A DNA stretch of 51,097 bases, taken from positions 1 to 51,097 of the forward strand of contig NZ_WKKE01000031.1 of assembly GCF_009674775.1 (NCBI RefSeq), in the 5' to 3' direction. Made by a program: the position numbers and the translations under genes. Position 1 is the stretch's first letter. Each line of letters starts with the position of its first letter. The DNA comes from Flavobacterium sp. LC2016-23 (GTDB taxonomy: Bacteria; Bacteroidota; Bacteroidia; Flavobacteriales; Flavobacteriaceae). Below the pieces are notes generated by a model, which was not told where the DNA came from, searched no databases, and worked only from the letters and a program-made list of their open reading frames with translations. Positions 1 through 8,352 of the stretch are shown piece by piece.

Positions 1-28
1 AGTACAATATCTCTCCGAGAGACTTCAT
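1..28 (-). CDS. possible 5' end of a leftward gene (partial)
   Basis: An ATG on the minus strand at 26-28 opens a frame that runs to the window edge without a stop (nine codons, starting MKSLGEIL). A consensus Bacteroidota -7 box lies at 51-58 on the same strand, which would give a leader of about 16 bases. Too little is visible to name a product. The window may equally begin inside a spacer. Confidence 0.3.
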
Positions 29-50
29 TAATTGTTTTTCATTCTGAATA

Positions 51-58
51 CAAATATA
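51..58 (-). promoter_or_regulatory. leftward -7 promoter box
   Basis: Read on the minus strand this is TATATTTG, matching the Bacteroidota primary-sigma consensus TAnnTTTG. It sits just upstream of the partial leftward frame. No clear -33 TTTG is visible at the right distance. Confidence 0.4.
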
Positions 59-94
59 ATATTTTTCTTATAAAAAATTACAGTTTAAAAAAAT

Positions 95-187
95 AACCAC
101 AAAGCACGCAAGGAAAAAAGCGCAAGGCTCGCAAAGCTAGAATTAAACTTTGCGAACCTTGCGAAAACCCTTGCGCCCCTTGCGGTT
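95..187. repeat. intergenic palindromic element, CGCAAGG family
   Basis: Two arms (95-136 and 148-187) are imperfect reverse complements. Each is built from iterations of CGCAAGG or CGCAAAG separated by short variable bases, with the centre near 142. A related half-element lies at 42338-42378. Such palindromes are common between genes in flavobacteria. It may act as a transcript-end or stability hairpin for the SIMPL gene; function is unknown. Confidence 0.7.
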
Positions 188-195
188 AAAAACAA

Positions 196-229
196 AAATC
201 CCAAACTCCTGATTTGGAATTTGGGATTT
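196..229 (-). terminator. hairpin terminator after the SIMPL gene
   Basis: A 14-base stem (196-209 with 216-229, one mismatch) and a six-base loop lie just past the stop of the leftward SIMPL gene. On the minus strand the stem is followed by a T-rich stretch. The stem is made of AAATTCC/GGAATTT units that recur at 37262-37310 and inside dnaX. Confidence 0.6.
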
Positions 230-251
230 ATAAAATTGTTATTTTAAAACT

Positions 252-944
252 TTAGTCCAGAATAAAACTAACCGTAACATTTGCTAAAATCTCGATTTCG
301 CCAATTGCCAAAGTTTCGTTTGCCGCTCCGGCTGTATCTGCAGATTCTTTCATTCTCATGGCCGCATACATTGGCTGTGGGTGGTATACCTGAGAATTAT
401 CAGAAATCGTATAAGCTTTACCTACTTTTTGTCCTAAAACAGAAACATAGTCTTCTGCTTTTGCTTTTGCATCTTTAATGGCCAATTTTCTGGCTTCTGA
501 CTGGTATTGTGCTAATTTAGAGGATTCAAAAGAAACGTTGTCTAAACGGTTAATTCCCTGTTGAACCAAACCTTCCATTAACTCATCGTATTTCGCTAAA
601 TCTTTCAATACAATTTCTACCGTTTGAGCAGCATTGTAAGTTGTTTTCTTTTTCTCGTAATCGTATATCGGATTCAGAGCTACTTGTTTTGTTTTGAAAT
701 CTGCTGTTGGAATATTCATTTTTTTGATGAATTTCAAAACGGCATCCATTTTTTCGTCATTTTGCTTTTTGACGTCTTTAGCATTATTCCCTTTTGTTTC
801 AACCGTAGCTGAAATACAAACCTGATCAGGTGCTATTTTTACTTTACCTTCTCCATTAACATTGATTTGAGGGATTTGTTTGATTTCCTGGCCGTAAGAC
901 ATAGTCATAAACATGATTGTTAAAAATAATACTAGTTTTTTCAT
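252..944 (-). CDS. SIMPL (DUF541) domain periplasmic protein
   Basis: This encodes 230 residues from the ATG at 944, chosen because it starts directly with a Sec signal peptide (MKKLVLFLTIMFMTMSYGQ, predicted cleavage after the Gln-terminated segment). An in-frame ATG 11 codons upstream would place polar residues before the signal. The mature part has the SIMPL pattern: an N-terminal beta segment with 'INVNGEGKVKIAPDQ' and a long central region rich in alternating Lys/Asp, then a C-terminal 'ILANVTVSFIL' strand. Members are exported proteins of poorly defined role, linked in some bacteria to oxidative stress or to outer-membrane and signalling partners. It lies 52 bases downstream of the rhomboid gene on the same strand and may be cotranscribed. 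Confidence 0.85.
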   Translation of the reverse strand: MKKLVLFLTIMFMTMSYGQEIKQIPQINVNGEGKVKIAPDQVCISATVETKGNNAKDVKKQNDEKMDAVLKFIKKMNIPTADFKTKQVALNPIYDYEKKKTTYNAAQTVEIVLKDLAKYDELMEGLVQQGINRLDNVSFESSKLAQYQSEARKLAIKDAKAKAEDYVSVLGQKVGKAYTISDNSQVYHPQPMYAAMRMKESADTAGAANETLAIGEIEILANVTVSFILD

Positions 945-996
945 TTTTGTTATATTTAAATTGTTTGATAGTTGCATTTCAAAAGTTGTGCCAGCA

Positions 997-1635
997 TTAC
1001 AATTTGCCCAATTTCGCCATCCCGAAAAGTATCAAAATCGGAATTGCCAGCAGAATTACCATTAAGGTATGATCGGCAAATAACGAAGGTACTTTTATCA
1101 GCGTAATCAGATAACCGCCTACAGCCCCGCCAAAATGCGCTGTGTGACCGATATTATCATTTTTGGCTTTCATTCCGTAAATCGAATACAATAAATATAA
1201 AATTCCGAAAAGATAGGCCGGTATTGGAATTACAAAAAAGATACCCAGCATCATATCCGGCTGCAATAATATGGCAGAGTACAAAACACCGGTTACGGCT
1301 CCGGAAGCACCAACGGCCCTGTAGCTGTAATCATTTTTATGAAACAGCATAGTAAGTAAACTTCCAAAAATCAAACTTCCAAAATAAACCAGAACAAAAG
1401 AAAAATCTCCCAGCCAGCTTAAAACCACGGGAGCAAAAAACCAAAGTGTCAGCATATTAAAAATCAAATGCATCATATCTGCATGTAAAAAACCTGATGA
1501 TAACATTCTGATCTGCTCGCCGGAACGAATACTTCCGACATGAAATTCGTATTTTCTAAAAAAGGCAATATCATTAAAACCTTTGTAACTTATAAGTGCA
1601 TTGGCCACTATTATCCCAATCAAAATGGTATTCAT
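997..1635 (-). CDS. rhomboid family intramembrane serine protease
   Basis: The protein has 212 residues and about six membrane segments. The catalytic serine lies in GASGAVTG (Ser111) and the histidine in HTAHFGG (His167), the two residues of the rhomboid dyad. The HADMMHLIFNM segment (about 51-61) matches the conserved His/Asn region of transmembrane helix 2. Rhomboids cut single-pass membrane proteins within or near the bilayer; the substrate cannot be read from sequence. The length is that of a compact bacterial GlpG-like core with no extra N-terminal domain. The start is ATG. Confidence 0.9.
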   Translation of the reverse strand: MNTILIGIIVANALISYKGFNDIAFFRKYEFHVGSIRSGEQIRMLSSGFLHADMMHLIFNMLTLWFFAPVVLSWLGDFSFVLVYFGSLIFGSLLTMLFHKNDYSYRAVGASGAVTGVLYSAILLQPDMMLGIFFVIPIPAYLFGILYLLYSIYGMKAKNDNIGHTAHFGGAVGGYLITLIKVPSLFADHTLMVILLAIPILILFGMAKLGKL

Positions 1636-1725
1636 AAAAAATATTTAATGTGAATTGTAAAGATACTCATTCTCCCAGATAAGTCAGTAACAAACCAAAA
1701 TATCGGTCGTTATTCATTTTTACTT

Positions 1726-1733
1726 TATATTTG
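1726..1733 (+). promoter_or_regulatory. -7 promoter box of the acyltransferase gene
   Basis: TATATTTG matches TAnnTTTG and lies 14 bases before the ATG at 1748, so the leader would be very short. No -33 TTTG is obvious. Confidence 0.5.
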
Positions 1734-1747
1734 TAAAAAAAATTTAC

Positions 1748-2620
1748 ATGCAATTTCTCGTTTATATTTTGGCCTACCCTATTCTCTGGCTTATCTCTAT
1801 ACTTCCTTTTCGAATATTTTATTGGTTCTCTGATTTTGTATTTTTTCTGGTGTACTATGTTTTAGGATACCGCAGAAAAGTGGTGCGTGAAAATCTGGCT
1901 TTGGCTTTGCCACATTTAAATTTAGCTGAACGAAAAGTGATCGAAAAGAAATTTTATCAGCACATGTGTGATATGTTCCTGGAAACAATCAAAACGATGG
2001 GTATTTCACCGGAAGAAATGGATAAAAGGTTTCAAATTACCAATCTTGATCTTGTAAAGGACTATGCGAAAAAAGGGAAGAGCGTTATTCTGGTAGCTTC
2101 ACATTATGCCAGTTATGAATGGCTTTTAACGATGAACACCAAAATCGATTTTAAAGGAATAGCCGTTTATAAAACACTGGCAAATCCTTATTTTGACAGA
2201 TTGGTTCGAAGAATTCGTTCCCGATATGATACCGAATTAATTGAAACCAGAAAGGCAATTCCATTAATGGCTCAAAATCAACGGGCAGGGATTTTAAGCA
2301 TGTACGGGTTAGCTAGTGATCAATCTCCAAAACTGGACAGGATTTTTCATTCGATGAAATTTATGGGTGTTGAAGTTCCGGTACACACCGGTGCTGAAAT
2401 GCTGGCCAAAAAATATGATTTAAGTGTCATAATGGTAAAGGTAAAAAAAATAGCGAGAGGTTATTATCAAGCTACATTTCTCCCTATTGCAGAAAATCCA
2501 AACGATTATCCCAATTTTGATATTACCGAGAAATATTTAAGAGAGGTAGAAAAACAAATTCTTGAAGCTCCGGAATATTATTTGTGGACACACAAGCGAT
2601 GGAAACACAGAGTGGAATAA
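1748..2620 (+). CDS. LpxL/HtrB-type lysophospholipid (lipid A) acyltransferase
   Basis: This 290-residue protein has a hydrophobic N-terminal anchor (about 3-40). It carries the acyltransferase H-X4-E motif as HYASYE (His119, Glu124), where the lipid A late acyltransferases have H-X4-D/E. The C-terminal 'PEYYLWTHKRWKHR' segment is typical of the LpxL/LpxM family. It probably transfers an acyl chain to lipid A precursors or a related lysolipid at the inner membrane. It is transcribed alone, with its own -7 box and a strong terminator downstream. Confidence 0.88.
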   Translation: MQFLVYILAYPILWLISILPFRIFYWFSDFVFFLVYYVLGYRRKVVRENLALALPHLNLAERKVIEKKFYQHMCDMFLETIKTMGISPEEMDKRFQITNLDLVKDYAKKGKSVILVASHYASYEWLLTMNTKIDFKGIAVYKTLANPYFDRLVRRIRSRYDTELIETRKAIPLMAQNQRAGILSMYGLASDQSPKLDRIFHSMKFMGVEVPVHTGAEMLAKKYDLSVIMVKVKKIARGYYQATFLPIAENPNDYPNFDITEKYLREVEKQILEAPEYYLWTHKRWKHRVE

Positions 2621-2635
2621 TTCTGTTAAGAAATA

Positions 2636-2674
2636 AAAAGATCCAAAAAGCGATAATTGCTTTTTGGATCTTTT
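2636..2674. terminator. intrinsic terminator after the acyltransferase gene
   Basis: A perfect 16-base stem (2636-2651 with 2659-2674) encloses a seven-base loop and ends in a T-rich tract. It could work in both directions, but only the plus-strand gene needs it here. Confidence 0.9.
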
Positions 2675-2770
2675 CGTTTTAAGGCCTTTCAGAACCCATA
2701 AAAAAGATTTGATGGGTTTTTGTACTGTTTTTTTTGATAAGATATTAATGACAATTTCAACAAACAATAA

Positions 2771-2778
2771 TATATTTG
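2771..2778 (+). promoter_or_regulatory. -7 promoter box of the glycosidase gene
   Basis: TATATTTG matches TAnnTTTG and lies 38 bases before the ATG at 2817. It supports the 2817 start, because the box falls inside the coding region of any longer reading. Confidence 0.55.
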
Positions 2779-2816
2779 ATGTCGATAAAAATTTTCCCAA
2801 ATCTAATTATCTACCT

Positions 2817-4301
2817 ATGACAAAAAACCTATCTTTTACAGCATTGCTGTTCTGTTTTTCAATGGCCCTATTGGCCCAAAGTCCGAAACGCGGCATTGCT
2901 TACGGTTACCATTCCCAGGAAGATTTACTGGCACTGAAACCGGGTGTTTCCTGGTGGTACAACTGGAGCCCCTCGCCAGACCAGGCTATTGAACCTAATT
3001 ACCAATCCATTGGCGTTGAATTTGTACCCATGGCCTGGGGCAAAATCTCCGATGCCGACGTACAAAGCTTCATTGCCAAAATAAAACCCGGCGCTAAATA
3101 TTTATTAGCATTCAATGAGCCGAATTTTAATGATGGTGCAAGACTAACGCCTCAGGAAGCCGTAAATGCATGGGCCAATATCGAAAAAATTGCAGCCGCA
3201 AAAAATCTAGAAATCGTAAGCGCGGCACCAGCGTTTAACGGCTCGAATAATTATGGCGGATATACCAGTCCAATCGCATGGCATGATCAGTTTTTTCTTT
3301 TATGTCCTGATTGCAAAGTCGATTATATTGCTTTTCATACGTATGATGCCACAGCAGGATCTGTTATTGGCGTTACGGGACTTCTGAAAAAATATAATCG
3401 CCCGGTTTGGGTCACTGAATTCGCAAACAGGGTCATTCAGACAGCCGCAGAGAAAACGGCTTTCATGAAAGAAATTGTAACCAGTTTTGAAAATGATCCG
3501 GATATTTACCGCTATTCCTGGTTTTCGGGCCGTGTTGATCCTAAATGGCTGGATATGGCTGAAGGGCCTTTATTGGCTCCACAAAGTGGTGTTTTAAGAC
3601 CTATTGGAACGGAATACGTCAATGCGACTTATACGTCTAAAAAAATGACTGTTCCGGGCGGAATCACGGCCAACAAACATTATCGCAGAAAAGGCACCAC
3701 TTTATCAAACACAACAGATTCCGGGACAGGTCAAAATGTTAGTTCGGTCAGCAACGGAGACTGGAATGAATTTATGCTGAGTGTTGCTGATGCCGGGACT
3801 TATAATTTTACTTTTAGAGTTGCATCCGCTACAATTCCCGGAAAATTTGACATTTTGGTCAACAATACGGTTGTTAAAACAGACGAAACCTTTCCGGCAA
3901 CCGGAGGTATGCAGACGTATGCCAACAAAATTGTAAACGGAATTGCATTACCAAAGGGAGAAGTTTACCTTAAAATCAAGTTCAAATCAAATGATATGAA
4001 TTTTAATTTTATTGATGTTGCAACGGCGAACCTCGGCGTCAATGATCCTGCGATTGAAAAAGATTCTTTTACGGTTTATCCTAATCCGGTTAAAGAGCAG
4101 TCTACACTTCACATTAAATCGGAAACCACTGAACCGTTACATTTGAAAATTATCGATATAAAAGGAAGTATCTGTTATTCTTCAGACAACTATTTTACCA
4201 ATGAAGATATTAAAATTGGAGACAAACTCCAGAGCGGGGTTTATATCGTAACCGCAACTTATGGCACAGTCAAAAAATCATTAAAAATTATCAAAAAATA
4301 A
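2817..4301 (+). CDS. secreted GH128-like (Asl1-type) glycosidase with CBM6-like and T9SS sorting domains
   Basis: The start at 2817 gives 494 residues beginning with a clear Sec signal peptide (about 1-20, ending LLAQ); the open frame extends 51 codons upstream but lacks signal character. Residues 24-270 form an Asl1-like glycosyl hydrolase (TIM barrel) with candidate catalytic glutamates in AFNEPN (Glu101) and WVTEFA (Glu201). Residues about 275-405 look like a CBM6-type beta sandwich. The last 80 residues contain 'FTVYPNPV' and a 'GVYIVTATYG' segment, the usual type IX secretion C-terminal domain. Together these point to an exported enzyme acting on a beta-glucan, probably beta-1,3-linked; substrate is inferred from family only. 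Confidence 0.85.
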   Translation: MTKNLSFTALLFCFSMALLAQSPKRGIAYGYHSQEDLLALKPGVSWWYNWSPSPDQAIEPNYQSIGVEFVPMAWGKISDADVQSFIAKIKPGAKYLLAFNEPNFNDGARLTPQEAVNAWANIEKIAAAKNLEIVSAAPAFNGSNNYGGYTSPIAWHDQFFLLCPDCKVDYIAFHTYDATAGSVIGVTGLLKKYNRPVWVTEFANRVIQTAAEKTAFMKEIVTSFENDPDIYRYSWFSGRVDPKWLDMAEGPLLAPQSGVLRPIGTEYVNATYTSKKMTVPGGITANKHYRRKGTTLSNTTDSGTGQNVSSVSNGDWNEFMLSVADAGTYNFTFRVASATIPGKFDILVNNTVVKTDETFPATGGMQTYANKIVNGIALPKGEVYLKIKFKSNDMNFNFIDVATANLGVNDPAIEKDSFTVYPNPVKEQSTLHIKSETTEPLHLKIIDIKGSICYSSDNYFTNEDIKIGDKLQSGVYIVTATYGTVKKSLKIIKK

Positions 4302-4318
4302 ATTTTGGTTTTAGAATA

Positions 4319-4358
4319 AAAAAACACCTCTTTCGTCGATTTGAAAGAGGTGTTTTTT
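4319..4358. terminator. bidirectional terminator between glycosidase and glmM
   Basis: A stem of AAAACACCTCTTTC paired with GAAAGAGGTGTTTT and an eight-base loop sits between two convergent genes. A-runs on the left and T-runs on the right allow it to stop transcripts from both sides. Confidence 0.9.
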
Positions 4359-4381
4359 ATTTTATGAAAAACAGCAGAAAA

Positions 4382-5770
4382 TCAGATTCCGGCAATCGCT
4401 TTGATTTCATCAATAATACGAAGTGCCAGAACATCTGCTTTTTCCTGAGAAGGCGCTTCTGTATAAATTCTGATGATTGGTTCTGTGTTTGATTTTCTTA
4501 AATGAACCCATTCTGTAGCAAAATCAATTTTCACACCATCAATTGTCGTGATATCTTCGTTTTTATATTTTTCTGTCATGGCAACCAAAATAGCATCCAC
4601 ATCAATTTGTGGTGTCAGTTCAATTTTATTTTTGCTCATGTAATATTCCGGATACGAAGCACGCAATGCTGAAACTGACATTTTTTTATTGGCCAGATGC
4701 GTTAAAAACAACGCTACTCCAACCAAACTATCACGCCCGTAATGTGATTCCGGGTAGATAATTCCGCCGTTACCTTCACCACCGATAATGGCATTATTTT
4801 TTTTCATCAGTTCCACTACATTCACCTCACCTACGGCACTGGCTTCATAGCTGCCTTTGTGGCCAACCGTAACATCACGCAAAGCACGTGAAGAAGACAT
4901 ATTAGAAACGGTATTTCCAGGTGTTTTACTCAGTACATAATCGGCACAAGCTACCAAAGTATATTCTTCGCCAAACATCTCCCCGTCTTCGCTGATAAAA
5001 GCCAGACGATCAACATCCGGATCTACTACTACTCCAAGATGTGCTTTTTCTTTTACTACCAATTCAGAAATATCTGTCAGGTGCTCTTTTAAAGGTTCCG
5101 GATTATGAGGAAAATGTCCGTTTGGTTCGCAGTACAATTTTACTACTTCAACGCCCATTAACTCCAATAACCTCGGAATGATAATTCCTCCTGATGAATT
5201 TACTCCATCCACAACAACTTTGAATTTCGCTGCTTTTACAGCTTCAACATCTACTAAAGCCAAGTTTAAAACTTCGTCGATATGGATATCCATATACGCA
5301 TCGTTTATCGTGATTTCTCCCAAGTTGTCTACATCTGAAAAGTCGAAAGCTTCGGCTTCTGCAATTTCAAGAATTTTAGCCCCTTCTGCCCCGCTTAGGA
5401 ATTCGCCTTTTTCATTTAGCAATTTCAGGGCATTCCATTGTTTTGGATTGTGAGAAGCCGTCAGTATAATTCCGCCATCTGCTTTTTCCAATGGCACTGC
5501 AATTTCTACGGTTGGCGTAGTGGAAAGCCCAAGATCAATTACATTAATTCCTAAACCAATTAAAGTATTTACCACAAGGTTATGAATCATCGGGCCTGAA
5601 ATTCGGGCATCGCGACCAATTACAACCGTTAATTTTTCTTTAGAAGTATTATTTTTAAGGAAAGTTCCGTAAGCCGATGCAAATTTTACGGCATCAACAG
5701 GAGTCAGGTTATCTCCTACTTTTCCACCAATAGTTCCACGTATACCTGAGATAGATTTTATTAAAGTCAT
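4382..5770 (-). CDS. glmM: phosphoglucosamine mutase
   Basis: The 462-residue protein has the alpha-D-phosphohexomutase signatures in order: the phosphoserine loop TASHNP (Ser106), the metal-binding DPDVDR (Asp250, 252, 254), the sugar-binding GEGNGG, and the C-terminal phosphate-binding RKSNTEP. GlmM converts glucosamine-6-phosphate to glucosamine-1-phosphate for UDP-GlcNAc, peptidoglycan and lipopolysaccharide synthesis in the cytoplasm. A phosphomannomutase role cannot be excluded from motifs alone, but no other glmM candidate is present here. The ATG follows a -7 box closely. Confidence 0.88.
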   Translation of the reverse strand: MTLIKSISGIRGTIGGKVGDNLTPVDAVKFASAYGTFLKNNTSKEKLTVVIGRDARISGPMIHNLVVNTLIGLGINVIDLGLSTTPTVEIAVPLEKADGGIILTASHNPKQWNALKLLNEKGEFLSGAEGAKILEIAEAEAFDFSDVDNLGEITINDAYMDIHIDEVLNLALVDVEAVKAAKFKVVVDGVNSSGGIIIPRLLELMGVEVVKLYCEPNGHFPHNPEPLKEHLTDISELVVKEKAHLGVVVDPDVDRLAFISEDGEMFGEEYTLVACADYVLSKTPGNTVSNMSSSRALRDVTVGHKGSYEASAVGEVNVVELMKKNNAIIGGEGNGGIIYPESHYGRDSLVGVALFLTHLANKKMSVSALRASYPEYYMSKNKIELTPQIDVDAILVAMTEKYKNEDITTIDGVKIDFATEWVHLRKSNTEPIIRIYTEAPSQEKADVLALRIIDEIKAIAGI

Positions 5771-5795
5771 TTTTTTGAGTTATAGTTACCAATTA

Positions 5796-5803
5796 CAAAT
5801 ATA
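5796..5803 (-). promoter_or_regulatory. -7 promoter box of glmM
   Basis: On the minus strand this reads TATATTTG, matching TAnnTTTG, 25 bases upstream of the glmM ATG. Confidence 0.5.
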
Positions 5804-5809
5804 GAAAAG

Positions 5810-6006
5810 TTAGTAAGGTTCTTAGTGGCTAAGGGGCTAAGATTTTCTGAAAAAGTTGCTGAGGAGCTAAGTTACTTGGGTGCTGAGATTTTAATGGAGC
5901 AGTGAATCATTCTTTAAACGATATAAAAAAGTTTTCATACATTTACTAAAATAAACTTAGCATCTTACCACCTAAGAGCCTTAGTACCTAAGAAACTTAG
6001 CACCTC
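5810..6006. repeat. intergenic palindromic element, CTAAG family
   Basis: The left part (5810-5891) is built from GCTAAG/GCTGAG words and the right part (5955-6006) from CTTAG/CTAAG words. The reverse complement of the right part aligns with the left part over about 27 bases (AAGGYTCTTAG...GCTAAG). The element fills almost the whole spacer between glmM and the next gene and stops five bases before that gene's ATG. Confidence 0.65.
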
Positions 6007-6011
6007 AAAAA

Positions 6012-6596
6012 ATGAATTTTCTAGCACACATTTATTTGTCAGGAGACAATGATCTGATCAAAATTGGCAATTTTATGGCCGATGGAATCCGCGGAAAACA
6101 ATTTGAACATTTTCCGAAGGATGTCCAAAAAGGAATCATTCTGCACCGTTCTATAGATACTTACACCGATTCGCATGATATTTTCAGACAAAGTACCAAG
6201 CGGTTACATGAAAAATACCACCATTATTCCGGAGTGATTGTAGACATTGTTTACGATCATTTTTTAGCTAAAAACTGGACTAAATATTCTGACGAAAAAC
6301 TGGAAACTTTTATTAACCGGTTTTATAGATCTCTACATGAAAATTACGATATCCTGACGGAAAAAACACAGAACCTGATGCCATATATGATTGAGCGAAA
6401 CTGGCTTTTGAGCTATCAGACCGTTGAAGGGATTCATCAGATCTTAACCCAAATGGACCGAAGATCCAAAAACGAATCCAAAATGCAGTTTGCCAGTACC
6501 GAATTAAAAGAATTTTACACCGAATTCGAACAGGAATTCACGCTCTTTTTTGAAGATATAAAAGAGCATGCAAAACAAAAATTACTCTTACTATGA
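6012..6596 (+). CDS. acpH: acyl carrier protein phosphodiesterase (DUF479 family)
   Basis: The 194-residue sequence begins MNFLAHIYLSG and contains 'NFMADGIRGK', 'GIILHRSIDTYTDSH' and 'DIVYDHFLAKNW', the conserved His/Asp segments of the AcpH family, at the usual family length. AcpH hydrolyses the phosphodiester between holo-ACP and its 4'-phosphopantetheine arm in the cytoplasm. It overlaps the following gamma-glutamyltransferase gene by four bases (ATGA), indicating translational coupling, although no functional link between the two enzymes is known. Confidence 0.88.
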   Translation: MNFLAHIYLSGDNDLIKIGNFMADGIRGKQFEHFPKDVQKGIILHRSIDTYTDSHDIFRQSTKRLHEKYHHYSGVIVDIVYDHFLAKNWTKYSDEKLETFINRFYRSLHENYDILTEKTQNLMPYMIERNWLLSYQTVEGIHQILTQMDRRSKNESKMQFASTELKEFYTEFEQEFTLFFEDIKEHAKQKLLLL

Positions 6597-8278
6597 GAAA
6601 AATAACGCTTTTATTTACCTTCATTTACATTAGTTGCACAGCGCAGCAAACTCCGGCAGTACCAACAGGATTAGTAGTTACAAAAGCTATGGTCGTTTCC
6701 GCCCGCGAAGAAGCCTCAAAAATAGGGGTTGAAATCATGAAAAAAGGCGGTAACGCTTACGATGCGATGGTGGGTACAGAACTGGCCCTGGCAGTGGCTT
6801 TTCCGTTTGCCGGAAACATTGGCGGCGGCGGATTTATGGTGTACCGAAAAGCAAATGGCGAAGTAGGATCTTTAGATTATCGTGAAAAAGCCCCGTTGGC
6901 CGCGACCAAAGACATGTTTTTAGATAAAGACGGAAATGTTATTAAAGGAAAAAGTACCGAAACAGCTTTAGCAATTGGAGTTCCGGGCACTATTGCCGGT
7001 GTTTTTGCCGTTCATAAAAAACTGGGCTCTTTGCCTATGTCCGAGATTTTAAAACCGGTAATTGCATTAGCAAAAAGAGGCGTAATTGTAACCAGAAAAC
7101 AGGAAAAAAGCCTGAAAGATTATCGTGAAAGTATTATTAGAATAAATGGAGAAAAAACTCTTTTGGCTGCTGACTTTAAAGAAAACGATACCATTAAATA
7201 TACTGCCTTAGCTGAAACTTTAAAGAGAATTCAGAAAAACGGCAGAAATGAATTCTACAAAGGAAAAACAGCCAAAATCCTGGTCGATTATCTTAAGAAA
7301 AAAGGAGGCATTATCACACTTGAAGATTTAGCGAAATATGAAGCCAAATGGCGAACACCACTTCAGTTTACCTACAAAGATTTAAAATTAACCTCCATGT
7401 CTCCTCCAAGCAGTGGCGGAATCTGTCTGGCACAAATTTTAAAAATGGTTGAACCGTACGACTTATCTAAATTAGGACACAACACCCCCGAATCCATTCA
7501 GATCATTGTTGAAGCCGAAAGACGTGCTTACGCAGACAGAAGTCAATATTTAGGCGATCCTGATTTTGTAAAAATTCCGATCAAAGCTTTACTGGCTGAT
7601 TCGTACTTAAAAGACAGAATGGCTACTTTTAATCCCGAAAAGGCGAGCTTATCCTCAGAAATAAAAGAAGGAAAAGTGACGTATAATGAAAGTACGGAAA
7701 CTACCCATTATTCTATCGTGGATCAGTTTGGGAATGCTGTTGCGGCAACGACAACCCTAAATGACGGGTATGGATCTAAATATTATTGTGACGAATTAGG
7801 TTTCTTTTTCAATAACGAAATGGACGATTTTAGTGCCAAGCCCGGATCTCCGAATATGTTTGGTTTAGTAGGAAATGAGGCCAATAGTATTGCACCTCAA
7901 AAACGTATGTTAAGTTCGATGACGCCAACCATTGTAGAAAAAAACGGCAAGCTGTTTATGGTAGTCGGCACTCCTGGTGGTTCAACTATTATTACTTCTG
8001 TATTACAAACTATTCTAAATGTTTACGAATACAATTTAAGCATGCAGGAAGCAGTAAATGCCCCACGCTTTCATCATCAGTGGCTGCCTGACCTTATTAA
8101 TTTTGAGCAGGACACTTTTGATCCTGCAACTATCGAAAAACTAAAATCAAAAAACTATCTGATTAATGAAAAACCAAGTCCGATTATTGGTAAAGTGGAT
8201 GCCATTTTGGTTCTTCCCAATAAAAATCTGGAAGGCGGCGCAGACTTCCGCGGTGATGATAAAGCAGTAGGCTTTTAA
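6593..8278 (+). CDS. ggt: gamma-glutamyltransferase
   Basis: The 561-residue protein starts with a short export signal ending at a cysteine (Cys15), so it could be a lipoprotein, although the residue at -3 is Tyr and the lipobox is imperfect. The family hallmarks are present: GGNAYDAMV, 'GNIGGGGFMVYR', and the autoprocessing site TTHYSIVD, whose first Thr (Thr370) would become the N-terminal nucleophile of the small subunit. The 'GTPGGSTIIT' glycine loop follows. It cleaves glutathione and transfers gamma-glutamyl groups in the periplasm. It is translationally coupled to acpH. Confidence 0.92.
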   Translation: MRKITLLFTFIYISCTAQQTPAVPTGLVVTKAMVVSAREEASKIGVEIMKKGGNAYDAMVGTELALAVAFPFAGNIGGGGFMVYRKANGEVGSLDYREKAPLAATKDMFLDKDGNVIKGKSTETALAIGVPGTIAGVFAVHKKLGSLPMSEILKPVIALAKRGVIVTRKQEKSLKDYRESIIRINGEKTLLAADFKENDTIKYTALAETLKRIQKNGRNEFYKGKTAKILVDYLKKKGGIITLEDLAKYEAKWRTPLQFTYKDLKLTSMSPPSSGGICLAQILKMVEPYDLSKLGHNTPESIQIIVEAERRAYADRSQYLGDPDFVKIPIKALLADSYLKDRMATFNPEKASLSSEIKEGKVTYNESTETTHYSIVDQFGNAVAATTTLNDGYGSKYYCDELGFFFNNEMDDFSAKPGSPNMFGLVGNEANSIAPQKRMLSSMTPTIVEKNGKLFMVVGTPGGSTIITSVLQTILNVYEYNLSMQEAVNAPRFHHQWLPDLINFEQDTFDPATIEKLKSKNYLINEKPSPIIGKVDAILVLPNKNLEGGADFRGDDKAVGF

Positions 8279-8319
8279 TTTAGTTCCGTTTTTTTACTAG
8301 TTTTTTAAAGATTATAATT

Positions 8320-8327
8320 TAAATTTG
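8320..8327 (+). promoter_or_regulatory. -7 promoter box of the ClC gene
   Basis: TAAATTTG matches TAnnTTTG and lies 25 bases before the ATG at 8353. Confidence 0.5.
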
Positions 8328-8352
8328 TAGTATCCGTAATTTTTAAAACAGA

